Shown: positions 33,801 through 44,110 of the stretch, one piece after another | Layout: each line of letters opens with the position of its first letter | Numbering within the stretch: position 1 is the first letter of the stretch | From: Strigamia acuminata | Taxonomy: Eukaryota; Arthropoda; Chilopoda; Geophilomorpha; Linotaeniidae | DNA: 64,000 bases | Direction: 5' to 3' | Assembly (NCBI GenBank): GCA_949358305.1 | Contig: OX442314.1 | Span: forward strand, 47,934,581 to 47,998,580 | The notes under the pieces: generated by a model | The model's database searches: none | The model's input: only the letters and a program-made list of their open reading frames with translations | Told to the model about the DNA's origin: nothing | Translations under genes and position numbers: made by a program

Positions 33801-34245
33801 GATGCGTTAGTTCCAGTTCCACAGCTGTCGACCCTCATCCGCTTCGGGGAATCATGCATTCTCTCCGAATTATTCTTTGACAAGGACTTTAACGCTCTCT
33901 GGAGGCAGTATGTGCTGTTCCCCAAGAACACCCAGAATTTATTGCTCTCGGATTTGGACGATTACCAACATGCCCAAGTCCGTGAAGCCGAAAAAAACTG
34001 GTAAAGTGTTGCCTGCCAGTAGAAGTTCATAGGTCGAGCAAACGGAAACAGAGGGTCCTGCAAAAATTACAGAGGAAACTCGTGTCTGGGCTAAAGCGAC
34101 TCCTGTTTCCTGGTGTATTTCAAAGCGATCGAGTCGCATTAGTGGCTGCCACATTTCTGTGGACCGCGCCAATGAAACTCCAATGCGAACTGCTTGATGA
34201 CTGGGATTCGATCAGGCTCGATCCGCTGACGATTATCCCGATCTA
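33800..34245 (+). pseudogene. Unrecognised duplicated family, copy 1
   Basis: Read across a frame change near 34004, this carries 'PKNTQNLLLSDLDDYQHAQV', a Lys/Arg-rich helix, and 'DRVALVAATFLWTAPM'. The same order appears at 34740-35060 (ETQELLLTDMELYQLTQV ... DRMAFAAAATCLWTSPM). The pair shows selection for sequence in the past. No known domain was seen. A Ulp1-like fragment lies between the two copies, so they may be parts of one gene. Confidence 0.45.
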
Positions 34246-34267
34246 GTGCGTCAAGGGCTACGGTAGA

Positions 34268-34385
34268 TACGAGCAAACAACCCTAGCAAATTCTCAACAA
34301 CGAAAGTGAGTCATCTTTTTGAAAATTGTATTTTATTGTATTGTATTGTAAGTAGAAATTGTAAGTAGAAATTGTTTCGTTACCT
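34268..34385 (+). repeat. Second copy of Piwi exon end and intron start
   Basis: 'CAAATTCTCAACAACGAAAG', then GTGAGTCATCTTTTTGAAAA and ATTGT repeats, match 3265-3345. Only the last few codons of the exon are present, so the duplication covered mostly intron. Confidence 0.75.
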
Positions 34386-34519
34386 TTTATTTAAAAAAAA
34401 ATTTTCTTTGCGGATATTTTATGCACCTGGGCTTTAAAATAATCGACCGGCAATAATACGACACCGCAAAGTTTGCAAGTTCTGGTCCAAGCCAGTGGAA
34501 AAAAAATGATCAACCCTGC

Positions 34520-34738
34520 TAGGTCACAGAGAAGGGGAAGAGCATCTGGTTGTTGCCAGTGCCAATAATAGACCATTGGCAGCTCTTTATCTTGGATTGG
34601 AACTACTACGTTCGCCTTGTTCCTGTCGAGTGTCAGCCTGTCAAGGAGTTTGTCAACCCAGATCTCAGTCTGCCCGAACCTCAACTAGCAAGAAAATTCA
34701 GCATGGTGTTGCAGACGCCGCGACCCAATTTCGACTAA
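34520..34738 (+). pseudogene. Ulp1/C48-like cysteine protease fragment
   Basis: The frame contains 'IWLLPVPIIDHWQLFILDW', the strand with the catalytic His (codon at 34574) followed by the hydrophobic strand of the Ulp1/SENP/adenain fold. The Cys-containing half (as at 54361 and 56312) is absent. Members cleave SUMO or ubiquitin-like proteins, or viral precursors. The downstream part is replaced by the copy 2 sequence at 34740. Confidence 0.5.
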
Positions 34739-34739
34739 C

Positions 34740-35060
34740 ACTTTGACGCTACGGAAGAGAAGTTTTGTGGATACACCACGAGAAACTCAAGAGTTATTGT
34801 TGACTGACATGGAATTGTATCAGTTGACTCAAGTCTCTGAAGGCCGGAAGAAATGGAGACATGTCGCCAGTCAACTCAATTTGCTAAAACCTACCAATCC
34901 AGCCGATCCAAGACTCCAGAAACTACTACGATCGCTTATTCCTGGGTTAAGAAGAATCAAGTTTCCCTGCGTGTTCGCGAGCGACAGGATGGCCTTCGCG
35001 GCCGCCGCTACATGTTTGTGGACGTCCCCGATGAGCGGAATTTTTTTGCTGTTTCGTACT
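34740..35060 (+). pseudogene. Unrecognised duplicated family, copy 2
   Basis: Open for about 120 codons. It contains a Leu/Gln-rich helix, a basic stretch ('PRLQKLLRSLIPGLRRI') and 'DRMAFAAAATCLWTSPM', matching copy 1 at 33800-34245. Function is unknown. Confidence 0.45.
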
Positions 35061-35173
35061 ACATCTCAAAAAACAACAAAGTTTCTTCTCTATTATTTAC
35101 AACGAAAGTAGTAGAAGAGTATTATTAGAAGCTATTTATTTACAAACAGAAGAAGTTGCCGCTTTTGCACAGG

Positions 35174-35806
35174 ATGTCAGTAACTGAGCTTCATTTAAGG
35201 ACCCTTGCCCAGGGAGTGAGACCAGTGGCATTAACCAATGGTTTCAACTGGTCTCTAGGGGTGTGTCCTCAGAAGTACGGGAGGTGGTTAGCCCGAAGGA
35301 CAGGACACCTGCTAGTGGACCATCACACTCACACCATCCGCCATTTTGTTGAAGGTAAACGCCTCGTTGCATTAATAGTCATCATTAGGTTGGCAGAACC
35401 AGATGACCTAGAAGACAAGATACGGTTGCTGAGGTCCCCGCGGTTCCAATGGAGGTGACCAGAGACCAACGGTGGGAGGACGAGTTCAAAGGTGAAATGA
35501 CGTTTGCTGAGAGATGCGCACACGAACTAAATTGGGAACCGATCAATCCGATTGTCGTTGGGTACCCCTATGGCGATCTGATCTCTGTCCAGAGGATTAC
35601 CGAGACTGGGTGTCTAACTGGAAGATGCCAGTATCCATCTTATATCTGGTATGGATCCCTACAGCAGATCACCGAGGTTTATACACCCATTTCAGCGGTG
35701 AGGGATGACTGGTGGGAATGCTATACGGATCACCTGGGCACTTGATATGAGCTCCCACCTTTGACGGCCCCTGCCTTGGCAGAAGAAAAATGGGACGAGG
35801 AATAGG
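35174..35806 (+). pseudogene. FDW-family gene, near full length
   Basis: ATG 35174 (MSVTELHLRTLAQGVRP) matches the start at 48072. The first frame runs to 35458 with 'NGFNWSLGVCPQKYGRWLAR' and 'KRLVALIVIIRLAEP'. A one-base shift near 35440 moves to the frame that continues to 35745 with 'VTRDQRWEDEFKGEMTFAERCAHE' and the Gly-Tyr-Pro-Tyr block. The acidic tail ends in 'EEKWDEE' near 35803. It is one indel and a terminal shift from intact. Confidence 0.6.
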
Positions 35807-36400
35807 GAGAAAGATATGGTGAAGAAACTGATTTGGAATTCTTACATCTTGAATTGAGAGGTGATGGGTTTAGGTTTTGTAGTTTTCAGGGTTACAGTTA
35901 TCCATTCGGAGATTTTGGAGATAATACCGTGTCGCCATCTATCAAGAGAATAAAAAGTTCAAAAACGAGCTCAAAATTCAAATTTAGTAAACTATAATTC
36001 ACTACAAACGGCCATAAAATTTTCACGAAATTCATTTGCTTGCACACTACTTTGTAAAAACTAGTGGCCTTTGAAAATAGAATAAGGCAAAGAAGCCAAT
36101 CTTAAAAACATTTTGGGTTTTGTGTTTTAATTTGGTTTGAATTTCACAATATAAAGTGTATTTTCAGTGTTCCGGCATTTTTTTGTTTTAAAGTATTGCA
36201 TTGGTTTAGATTTTTGAGTGTTTTAGTGTCATTTTCAAGTTATTTTCATAGGCATTTATTATGTTTTTGTGTTCGTTTGATGTTTGATTTGATGATAGGA
36301 TTTTTCAAAATAAATCGGAAAAATTTGGCAAAATAAGGACACACAAAAAGACTAATAAAATAAAAACAGAGTTGAAAAAGTTAGATATCAACATAACAAA
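35807..36400. other. AT-rich, no gene
   Basis: No open frame or repeat of note. It precedes the virus-like block. Confidence 0.4.
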
Positions 36401-36404
36401 CATA

Positions 36405-36540
36405 AAATTTCAGGGTGTATTCAAAGCTCTGTTAAACTATCACGAACACAATGGAGGAGTTAATTTCCAACTTTTTGAACGATTATAATACTACATATAT
36501 ATATATATATACTATGAATTCAATACCGTTCAGTGACCAA
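36405..36540 (+). pseudogene. C-terminal end of gene overlapping NEC1-like start (copy 2)
   Basis: The block 'FQGVFKALLNYHEH' and 'LISNFLNDYN' is the end of an ORF best preserved at 48911-49259. In good copies its last codons overlap the ATG of the NEC1-like gene. In mammalian herpesviruses the gene lying directly upstream of, and overlapping, NEC1 is the UL32/UL52 packaging protein. That identity is a positional guess only. Confidence 0.4.
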
Positions 36541-37102
36541 TTTTAAAATTAGATAAAATTGTAAAAAAAAAATAGATGTGTAACAGATAGCAATTTAAAA
36601 TCATTAGATGGAAATTTTATAATCGAGGCTGAAAAAGTGTGTATTTCACACTTTAACACATTTACATATAAAGCCAGTAAAAAAGAAAAACACATGTGAG
36701 AAAAATGTACAAATTGAGCCAGTAATAAAGTCAATAAAGAATTATATTCTTTCAGACTTTATAAAAATTTCATTGCAAGACAATGAGGTTTCATTAACAT
36801 CTTGTCTTTGCTATCAAAGTAAAAGTAACGAATTAAAAAACCTACTAAATTCCTGTACCAGTATTTCATGCATAATATGTATGGAATGCATATCATATGC
36901 ACACAAGCTCGTCAAGGCAGCGAGCTTAGATAAATTTTGGAGTCACGTTAAAACAGAACACATATTTTTATCGGCTCAGAAAAAAGTTACAATTTTATTT
37001 CCCTTTGAGGTTGCGGTCAGGGTTGAATCGCATGAGTCATTCCTAGTGTGGTGGGTAAACACACTGACTTATGAAATATTTATACTGCACATTATTCCTT
37101 GA
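36514..37102 (+). pseudogene. NEC1 (UL31)-like gene, copy 2
   Basis: The start lies at ATG 36514 after a TA microsatellite. Several stops and shifts break the first 80 codons. From 36760 the frame is open: 'SLTSCLCYQSK', an isolated Cys, 'CMECISYAHKL', 'KFWSHVKTEHIFLSAQKK', then the C-terminal strand 'AVRVESHESFLVWWVN' and a stop at 37100. A middle segment present in copies at 44.6 and 51.1 kb is missing, so an internal deletion joined the zinc-site half to the C-terminal strand. In herpesviruses NEC1 and membrane-bound NEC2 bud capsids through the inner nuclear membrane. Confidence 0.5.
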
Positions 37103-37108
37103 TTGAAA

Positions 37109-37446
37109 ATGAATGCAGACGCACCAGTTTCGGATGCGCAAACCTCAGACACGGAAGATGCACAAGTAGCCGCTAGAAACCCGAGTGAGTTTAATTGAAG
37201 TAATTAATTTCAGCATGCTTGCGCATAATACTTTATATAAACAAAATATAGAGAGGAGCCACGAAAATCTGACGAAATTGGAGTTCGTCGTGGTGAAAAC
37301 TGTCTACGATGACGAATCGGACAGTGATGGTAAGCTTGACACATCACCTGTCGGTTCCGATGATGAGAGTAGTGACACCAATGATCATCGATCGGTAATA
37401 AAGAAAAGGCGATTTATTTTGAGGCCATCGAAACTATCACCGAAGT
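37109..37446 (+). CDS. Spliced acidic protein downstream of NEC1-like gene, copy 1
   Basis: ATG 37109 lies 6 nt after the NEC1-like stop. A 5' exon (MNADAPVSDAQTSD...) meets a GTGAGT donor at about 37183. A 67-nt intron ending in AAAATATAG gives a phase-matched second exon rich in Asp/Ser ('VYDDESDSDGKLDTSPVGS') and then basic. The three copies (here, 52691, 62056) keep the splice sites. It looks disordered. It may be a regulatory protein. Confidence 0.45.
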
Positions 37447-37804
37447 AAGTTAAGTAGTTATTTTCTTTTCTTCAATTTCACATTTCTCTATGAATCAGAA
37501 CCATCCAAAAATATTAACGTTTGTAATTTTTCTAATATTTCAAGAAATATTTTTTAGGATTCTTATTAACTACAGAATGACTTCCAGACTTAACTATATC
37601 AACGTGTCAGACTCTTCGTTTGGCTGTCCTTAATGTACTAAAAGATTCACTCAAACCGATCATGATTCCAGAAGCAGCAGGGGAGCGAAAAAAGAGAAGG
37701 GTTTTCCACTGCAGTATGTGTGCTTGTATACCAGATGATAAAACAAAATTGTTGTAATTGTCGTTATTGTAATTGTATCTCATACTTCTTTATTTTGTAT
37801 CTAG

Positions 37805-37930
37805 GTAAGTGGGGAGATCCACCTGTTTACCAAGATGCACAAAGTCACTGGCATTTCATGCACAAAATCGGCGGCAATGGTTATCCCATGATCCATAATA
37901 ATATTAAGAAATTTTCCTGTGCTCCCGAGT
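37805..37930 (+). pseudogene. Downstream exon of virus-like block, cut by LTR
   Basis: After acceptor TATCTAG, the exon reads 'KWGDPPVYQDAQSHW', 'MHKIGGNGYPMIHNNIKKF', 'SCAPE', and is interrupted at 37930 by the element 3 LTR. The uninterrupted version is at 53071-53205 with a GTGAGC donor. Confidence 0.55.
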
Positions 37931-39352
37931 GTTGTCACAAGGTGACCTGAGAGCAGATGTTGGGAAAGGATAAGAGAAAAGGGAAATAAGGTTTAAAGTA
38001 GTGTTAGTAAAAGGTTATGCAAGGAAAAGGGTAATAAACTCACATAAGTCATTTGACAATAAACTATATAAAGGAAATGGTTAGGGATTAAAAGTAAAAT
38101 AAATAACCTTGGGTAAAAAGGGGTCACTGGGAAAATTGAGTTTAAAAACAAGCTAGGGGTGAGGAATGCCAGCCAGCCCTGAGGCATGTTAGAGAGGGGA
38201 GAGAGAAGAGGATGTGACTCGAATGAAAGGGACTCTAATTGAACTCAGAGCAATGAACTTAAGCCTGAGAAATGGGAGTGGGTAATTAGAAAATAAAAAA
38301 GGATTGGTGGAGGATTGGATTTGGTTGTGGTATCATTTCACTTCTTCTTTCCAAAGTAAACATGTGTTTTGTTTTCAGAGAAATGTGAGGTGTTTTAAAA
38401 GTGTTAAGTCATTTCATTTAAACTGAATAAAAAAGTAAACAGAATAGACAATGAGATCACCTGTCACGAGGAGGATAAGGGTAATGACTCAAGTACGCCC
38501 GGAGGAGAATATTCACAAGAAGGAGGTCACAAAGATGAGGGGCTTTGAACTTTTATGAAGGGTTATGATTGGTCAAATTGATGTTGGAGGAGGCGTACAC
38601 CGAGCTGACGAGGTGGGTGAAAAAGACTTAGAGAGCACTCGTGTTTGGAAAAGCCTAGTTGGTAGGTTGTGTGCCAGCTACTGCCAGTTTTGTGCTAAAG
38701 GACTAATGGACTATCATTGCTAAGAAAAAAGGAGAGCTACAAACAACTAAAAACAAACACACGAGTGAGAAGCATCACCCTATTTGATTTCACCCGACCG
38801 AGAGAAGTTAAAAGCCGACACCGCCCCTTGCTTCACAGCCAGGTGCCACTCCATCATCCACTGAGACGGAAGCCTTTGACAGGGACTAGACGGCCCCCAG
38901 ACCAACATCACCCCAGCAGAGAAGAGAGAGAATACCACTTCAATTAACCAGGCAGTGACAGGTTGTAAACAAACATCTATTTGACAACATTTTATATTCT
39001 TTCAAGTCTTTGTTCTTTCTAAGTTGGTGGTTGGCTTTCCTTTGGATATTTTGGGAGATATTGTTATGTGGCATTTTGGGGGATATTATTGAGCGGTGGA
39101 GGGTAATTTTAAGCAGACTCTAAGTGAGTCTGAACGCTGTTTTCATTACTGTATACTGTATTTTGGGTGCTTTGTTGTGGGAATTTAATAAAGGTGTTTT
39201 TATGGTAATCACGCCTCTTATCTGTCCCGTATACACACCTCCGTGCACTAAGAATATTAGAAAATCACCCAACTCAATTGGGTAAGGAACCTGAAGGGAA
39301 AGAAATAAGGTCAGTAATAAAATTACTTATTATCAATTTACATATTACCACA
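37931..39352 (+). mobile_element. Element 3 LTR (5')
   Basis: It begins TGTTGTCACA exactly where the interrupted exon departs from its homologues and ends TTACCACA two nucleotides before the primer-binding site, giving 1,422 bp. AATAAAGG at about 39187 is the polyadenylation signal. It shares blocks with LTR copy A and the element 2 LTR. Confidence 0.7.
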
Positions 39353-39354
39353 AC

Positions 39355-39371
39355 TGGCGAGCTTGACAGGA
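39355..39371 (+). other. Element 3 primer-binding site
   Basis: TGGCGAGCTTGACAGGA, identical to that of element 2, starts 2 nt after the LTR. It is close to the tRNA-Arg primer-binding site. Confidence 0.65.
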
Positions 39372-39558
39372 TTTTAGAATAGTTTAGAGTTAATTAAAAG
39401 TTAATTAGGAATTTTGAGAAGTGCAAAAACGGAGGTGTGTTGACAAAGAGTAAAAAATATTTTGGCCGGAGAATCTTAGGGGTGTTAAATTGGTACTGGG
39501 TTAGTGTAGCCCAAGGGGAAATTGTTTTTAGAGGTCATACGTCTCAACAAAACAAACA

Positions 39559-40104
39559 ATGGCAGTGGCTGGAAGTGTGAATGTGAATTTGGTTGCCCTT
39601 TTTTCAGGCGACCATAAGCAAGCCAAAGTGGGCACATTTTTGGCCCAGGTCGAGCTTGTGGGAGCCAAAATGGTGTGGGACGAGGCTACGCAATGTATCG
39701 TGGCCCGCGCGAGATGCCGAGACAAAGCTTTGGCATTTCTGTCTACAAACAACGCAGTAAATACAACTGCAGATTGGAAATTGTTCAAAAAGGAGCTCAT
39801 GGCTTATTTTGAGCCCAAATCCAATTTAGTCCAGATGGGAATAGCCTTCAACTCTTGCGTGCAAAACAAAGAAGACATGGCTGAGGACGATGCTTTGGTT
39901 AAGGCCGCACTGCCAATCTTAAAAAAGACACAATTTGTGTCGGGACACAATGCCCGGATCCGGAGGCTACTATTAACTTCAAATCCGGCTGATTACCAAA
40001 CAGCCGTGGATCAAGCCACTTTGGAGGAGGTGAACGAACTCTCGAATGGAAGGAAACCCACTGGCAAGCTGGGAGCAATTGGAGATGGGCTGCTTATCCG
40101 ATGA
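39559..40104 (+). pseudogene. gag: Element 3 Gag, truncated
   Basis: ATG 39559 encodes a Gag like that of element 2 ('SVNVNLVALFSGDHKQAKVG', 'FKKELMAYFEPKSNLVQMG', 'FVSGHNARIRRLLLTSNP'). About 15 residues are missing in the middle (after 'CVQNKEDM'). At 40104 the sequence switches abruptly into a NEC1-like copy, so the zinc knuckles, pol and 3' LTR are gone. Confidence 0.8.
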
Positions 40105-40106
40105 TT

Positions 40107-40365
40107 ATATGCACACAAGCGCGTCAAGGCAGCGAGCTTAGATAAATTTTGGAGTCACGTTAAAACAGAACACATATTTTTATCAGCTCAGAAAAAAGTT
40201 AATTAACTTAGACATAATCAAGGATCTCAAACCTTTTGATGTGTATATGTCTAATATTGTCGTGCATCGACCTTTATTAAAGGGTCGTAGGGATCAAACT
40301 GAGAAGTTATTCCACTGTAATTACCTATGATTTTGGATAAAAAAAATAGACTTTTGATTTTCCAG
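40107..40365 (+). pseudogene. NEC1-like gene fragment, copy 3
   Basis: Starts mid-gene at the residues following the Cys-x2-Cys site and includes 'FWSHVKTEHIFLSAQKK' and the central segment 'DLKPFDVYMSNIV'. A deletion removes the Pro-Ser-Tyr block. The fragment ends at a pyrimidine-rich AG (TTGATTTTCCAG) where the FKBP6-like exon begins. Confidence 0.5.
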
Positions 40366-40614
40366 GTTGGATAATGGCCAAGCGATTTTTGGGTTGGAGA
40401 TTTCGGTTAGATCGATGAAAGTTGATGAGAAATCAAAATTCTTGATCTCACCAGAATACGCCTACAGGCGGCTTGGTTGTCTGGGGAGGATCTCACCAGA
40501 TTCGACTATTCTATTTGTCGTGAAAGTGGTGGAATACCTCGACAATTTCGCCAGTGTCGAGTTCAGCAAACGCACTCCGGAAGAGCAGTCTTCGGCAAGC
40601 TTTCCGGAGATAAT
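40366..40614 (+). pseudogene. FKBP6/Shutdown-like PPIase exon, copy 1
   Basis: The exon begins after TTTTCCAG and ends at a donor-like GCGAGT. It reads 'AIFGLEISVRSMKVDEKSKF', 'LISPEYAYRRLGC', 'RISPDSTILFVVKVVEYLD', then 'FSKRTPEEQSSASFPEIM'. This is the C-terminal half of an FKBP domain with the Asp/Glu linker toward the TPR repeats, in the pattern of FKBP6 and insect Shutdown. Those co-chaperones act with Hsp90 in loading piRNAs onto Piwi proteins and lack PPIase activity. The N-terminal half and TPRs are missing. The GC at the donor suggests decay. Confidence 0.65.
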
Positions 40615-40793
40615 GCGAGTAGCACTCGCAGAGCAATCAACCGGAAAGCGCATGACCGATCGCTGAGAGCAGGGTTACGACTCTGTCGCGCCCTGGTGTC
40701 AAATTGTTTTCCCGTCTTGTCTCTTGATTTCCTAGCATGTGTTTTCTTGATTGAATCCATTTTACTTTGTTTTATCATTTGTTCAATTTTTAG

Positions 40794-40991
40794 AAATCAC
40801 CAGGCGACTGTGAGGACCAGGACAAGTGGTGGGCAATTTGCCCCATCTGCATGGGTCTTCAGTGGTCGGTACTCCCGACCACTCGCAAGATCCCATGCCT
40901 GAATTGCCTCGAAAGAGGAGAAGTGCACTCCGCCTTCCCGCTTCAGAGGTGGTTCAAGACCATCCTTTCACCGGTTGGGGGTGACACATAG
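40794..40991 (+). CDS. Zinc-ribbon exon, copy 1
   Basis: After acceptor CAATTTTTAG the exon reads 'SPGDCEDQDKWWAICPICMG', then 'KIPCLNCLERGEVHSAF' and 'RWFKTILSPVGGDT', ending at TAG 40989. Two Cys-x2-Cys pairs 23 residues apart make a zinc ribbon. Four copies of it exist in the window (also 51919, 57654, 58772). In this copy and at 51919 it follows the FKBP6-like exon by about 180 nt. The partner protein is unknown. Confidence 0.5.
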   Translation, partial: KSPGDCEDQDKWWAICPICMGLQWSVLPTTRKIPCLNCLERGEVHSAFPLQRWFKTILSPVGGDT

Positions 40992-41083
40992 TATATTAGT
41001 TGTATCTTTTGAATAAATGATAGTATCAGTGTTGTAAAACCTTAACAGTGTGTGGTATCCTTGAATCATCCCAACATCTAACA

Positions 41084-41607
41084 ATGTCGCAAAATAACGA
41101 CATTCCTTGGCGTTTGACTGCAATTACCGTTGACCGTCCAGAACGTTACGATGAGGTAATACGACAGATGTTGGCGACATTCTGGCACTACCGAGGTTTG
41201 AAGTGCCCCAAATGCCATTGCGGCCGTTTGTGAGTTGGATGAACACGTCTTGTTGGGAGATGCGAGTGACCAACATGGAACGGGCAGGTTCGAGCTGGAC
41301 GAGCGGTTTCCGCGGAAGCACCAGTCCAGCCCGACCAAAACGTCAGCGCCAGGAACCCCCTCCATCCAAGTGGACAGAGGTGGACGAGGAGAGGTTTTCC
41401 ACCAGGATGGCAGCGTGGAGAACTACTCATCCGCTCACCACGAAGTTTCAGGTCGCCGCGGAATCGAGACGGCTCAACCGCCGCATCAAGGAGCATGCGA
41501 GGAGGGCGCGGCTGACTGAGGTGAGAAGGCAGGCGTTGGTCGAGGCCGAAGCCGTCGCCTTACCGCTGTCAGAACAGCAGTCAGGGGAATCCGGGGAAGA
41601 TGAATAA
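41084..41607 (+). pseudogene. Hypothetical basic protein (MSQNND family), copy 1
   Basis: ATG 41084 begins 'MSQNNDIPWRLTAITVDRPE'. The frame is lost near 41190 by a small indel relative to the copy at 52236, and the rest is read in another frame to TAA 41605. It has a Lys/Arg-rich helical region ('RRLNRRIKEHARRARL') and an acidic Ser/Glu tail. It may bind nucleic acid. No family was recognised. Confidence 0.45.
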
Positions 41608-41696
41608 GCCACGCTGGGCTAGAAGGCAGCTGTTAGTTGAGGCTAATGAAGCAACCTTGCCGGCGTATCTCGCGTCCCAAGAAGCGTCCGATTCTG

Positions 41697-41815
41697 ACAC
41701 ATTTACATATAAAACCAGTAAAAAAGAAAAACACATGTGGGAAAAATGTACAAATTGACCGGTAATAAAGTCAATAAAGAATTGTACTCTTTCAGACTTT
41801 ATAATAATTTCATTT
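41697..41815 (+). pseudogene. NEC1-like fragment, copy 4
   Basis: A short stretch matches only the region upstream of the zinc site (the 'IKPVKK' to 'CILSDF' part), flanked by unrelated AT-rich DNA. Confidence 0.55.
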
Positions 41816-42890
41816 GTTTTTTTTCTGTATACAGTTTTTCACACAATCACCTGATGCCATACAACATTTTTAATGTAGGCTAATTAAAACAAATTAAAAA
41901 ATTTGTTTTGCTTTAATTTTAAAACAAAAAAAAATAACGTCATTTTCCCTCTCATATTTCAAAATATAAAACTAACATTTCCATGAAAACAATTTAAAAC
42001 AACAAACAACAAAACAATTTAATCTCTGATATCCTTCTTTCTGGTTTGCTTCTATTTAAAAGCAAAGTAATTACACCATTTCGCCACTCATATTTCAAAT
42101 ATAGAACTAAAATTTCCCTGATAACTGTTCAAAGCAACAAACATTAAAAACAATTTGTCAAAATTCAATAAATATTCAAAATCAATCCACATGAATTATT
42201 AGTATTATTACGATTTAGGTGTTTTCAAAGGAGGTCATGGACTCTGAAAAAATTATTAATTCTATATCTGCTTTTAAGAAACTGCTATTCTCTCTGTTGG
42301 TCAAACCGAATCAGGTGTTATGTCAGCAAAATTGTATGATAAAATTCTTTCGCATATGTTTATTTCAAGAGCTAGAGAGAGGTTTGAGAATCATGTGTGT
42401 CTGTGTTTGAGGGGAAGAGAGAACTTGCAGGTCTGAATGAAATTGTCACTTGTTTGTAACAAACTGGTTTATAATCACACTCTGTACAATTAACATTTTG
42501 AATTCTTTTTAGTAATTACAAACAATAAAAAGAATTTTGTTTTGATTCTGTTATGAAGCAATAAATGACACCATTTACTGTTCTATATTTTAAGTTTTCA
42601 ACATAAAACTAAAAATAAAATAACTAGATTAAAAAATATAAACAATCCACAGAAAATTTTTCAAATTTTTATTTATTTTAGTGATAATTGTTAGACATTT
42701 AATTTCTGATAGTCTTCTTCCTGGTTTGCTCATTCCCAAAGATCTCATCATGACTGAAAAATAGATTTAATGATGAGAAACAATTTTTTTATTGTTACAA
42801 TTATTTTTACATGAAATAAAACAACATTGAAAAAAAAACAAGGAAAAAAAACAATCAATTGTCTTATGCGCACGTGCGCTTACGTAGCTC
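41816..42890. other. AT-rich, no gene
   Basis: Three imprecise repeats of an 'AAACAATTTAATCTCTGATA' -type segment (about 41990, 42120, 42690) are visible. No coding feature. Confidence 0.4.
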
Positions 42891-42899
42891 TTACTACTG

Positions 42900-43230
42900 T
42901 CCAAGGCGTCCCTTTCGATTGGAACTTACCAGTGGCTCTTAGACCTGACAACGCTCAAAACCCAGGATTACTAACTGCCAATCTTATTGGCTGGGCACTT
43001 GCGTGCCGCATGCGGCCTGAGGCGCTCTAGCACTGCCCGAGAACCTGTCACGTGCAGCTTGGAGAGACAAGAGCTTCGAGAGGGAAGCGGCCGATTTCGC
43101 TCATCGCTACGAAGATCAACCAGAGTTGACACTGCAAGACCCGTGATTGCGGGCTACCCTTATGCGAGCGATTTCTGCGTTGAAACAGTAAAAAATGGCT
43201 CGTATGTGCAGGGACCCCTGGACAGACTTA
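42900..43230 (+). pseudogene. FDW-family gene, decayed copy
   Basis: Across frames: 'GVPFDWNLPVALRPDN', a basic stretch, then 'LSRAAWRDKSFEREAADFAH' and 'VIAGYPYASDF' follow the family's order. Several shifts. Confidence 0.45.
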
Positions 43231-43237
43231 TTTTCAG

Positions 43238-43486
43238 GCAGATCCTGACATTTGGCGACAATACTGTTATGCGGTAGCGATTGCGGAACACGGTTGGCCA
43301 AGGGATCAGGCATTGATGTTGATTGAGATGAGTGATGGAATGGTCGAAGTGTTGGAGAGTTTGGTCGTGGACACTTTGACGTGTTATCGCCCGAGGAACC
43401 AGGAGCAGATGGGAGATATCGTTTCGTGTCGTGTGATGTGGTTTGTGGATGAGATTCTGCGATCCATGTTTCCTGAAAGTGACTAA
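43238..43486 (+). CDS. Hypothetical exon, 82 codons
   Basis: After acceptor TTATTTTCAG the frame is open to TAA 43484. It has no early ATG. It encodes 'WRQYCYAVAIAEHGW', Met/Glu-rich helix, 'SCRVMWFVDEILRSMFPESD'. It looks like a compact helical C-terminal exon. It does not match other sequence in the window. It may be the last exon of the FDW copy just upstream or of another gene. Confidence 0.35.
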   Translation, partial: ADPDIWRQYCYAVAIAEHGWPRDQALMLIEMSDGMVEVLESLVVDTLTCYRPRNQEQMGDIVSCRVMWFVDEILRSMFPESD

Positions 43487-43859
43487 CATTTTGAACTGTG
43501 TGTTTCCTGAAGGTGACATTTATTTTTACGCTTCGTTTCTGGTTTGAATGGATAAGTCTCCATTCAACCGCGTGCTTTTTGTTTATTGTTTTATACTAGT
43601 GCCGAGGGGAGTGCGATGTATTTATTTTACCGGTTGTAACTTATTATTTATTTTTCATTTGTTTTCAGTGTTTTCGGCTCGTTGCATTCATTTCTATCAC
43701 TCGAGGACTTCATTCGCCCATCGGTAATCACGTCCCGATGGAGCAAGATCATTTAATTCCATCTTTTGAGTGGTGCAGATGAATGCGGTAAGCTCATTTC
43801 CTCTAACAATCAAGGATTGTTTGTTTGTATTATACGGTATTTTTAGGAGTCAAGAAAAC

Positions 43860-44110
43860 TTTTTTTCTTCTATTAAGTACGGCCTTCAAAAATCAGTTCG
43901 AGCATTCCCAAATGGCGAAAGCAAAATCATTTGATGTGGAACGGAAGTGGAATTAAGTCCCGTATTAAATATCAACGTGACAAACATAAAAATTCAGAGT
44001 GTATTCAAAGCTCTGTTAAACTATCACGAACACACAGTGGAGTAGTTAATTTCCAACTTTTTGAACGATTGTAATAAATACTATGAATTCAATACCATTC
44101 AGTGACCTGT
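43860..44110 (+). pseudogene. Upstream overlapping gene end (copy 5)
   Basis: Matches 49010-49259 ('AFKNQFEHF', 'VFKALLNYHEH') with several shifts. It ends over the ATG of the NEC1-like copy at 44083. Confidence 0.45.

Noticed and set aside
40366..40991. Spliced FKBP6-zinc-ribbon fusion gene
   Set aside because: Joining the FKBP6 donor to the zinc-ribbon acceptor gives the wrong phase and yields an unrelated Ser/Arg-rich frame, not the Cys-x2-Cys pairs.
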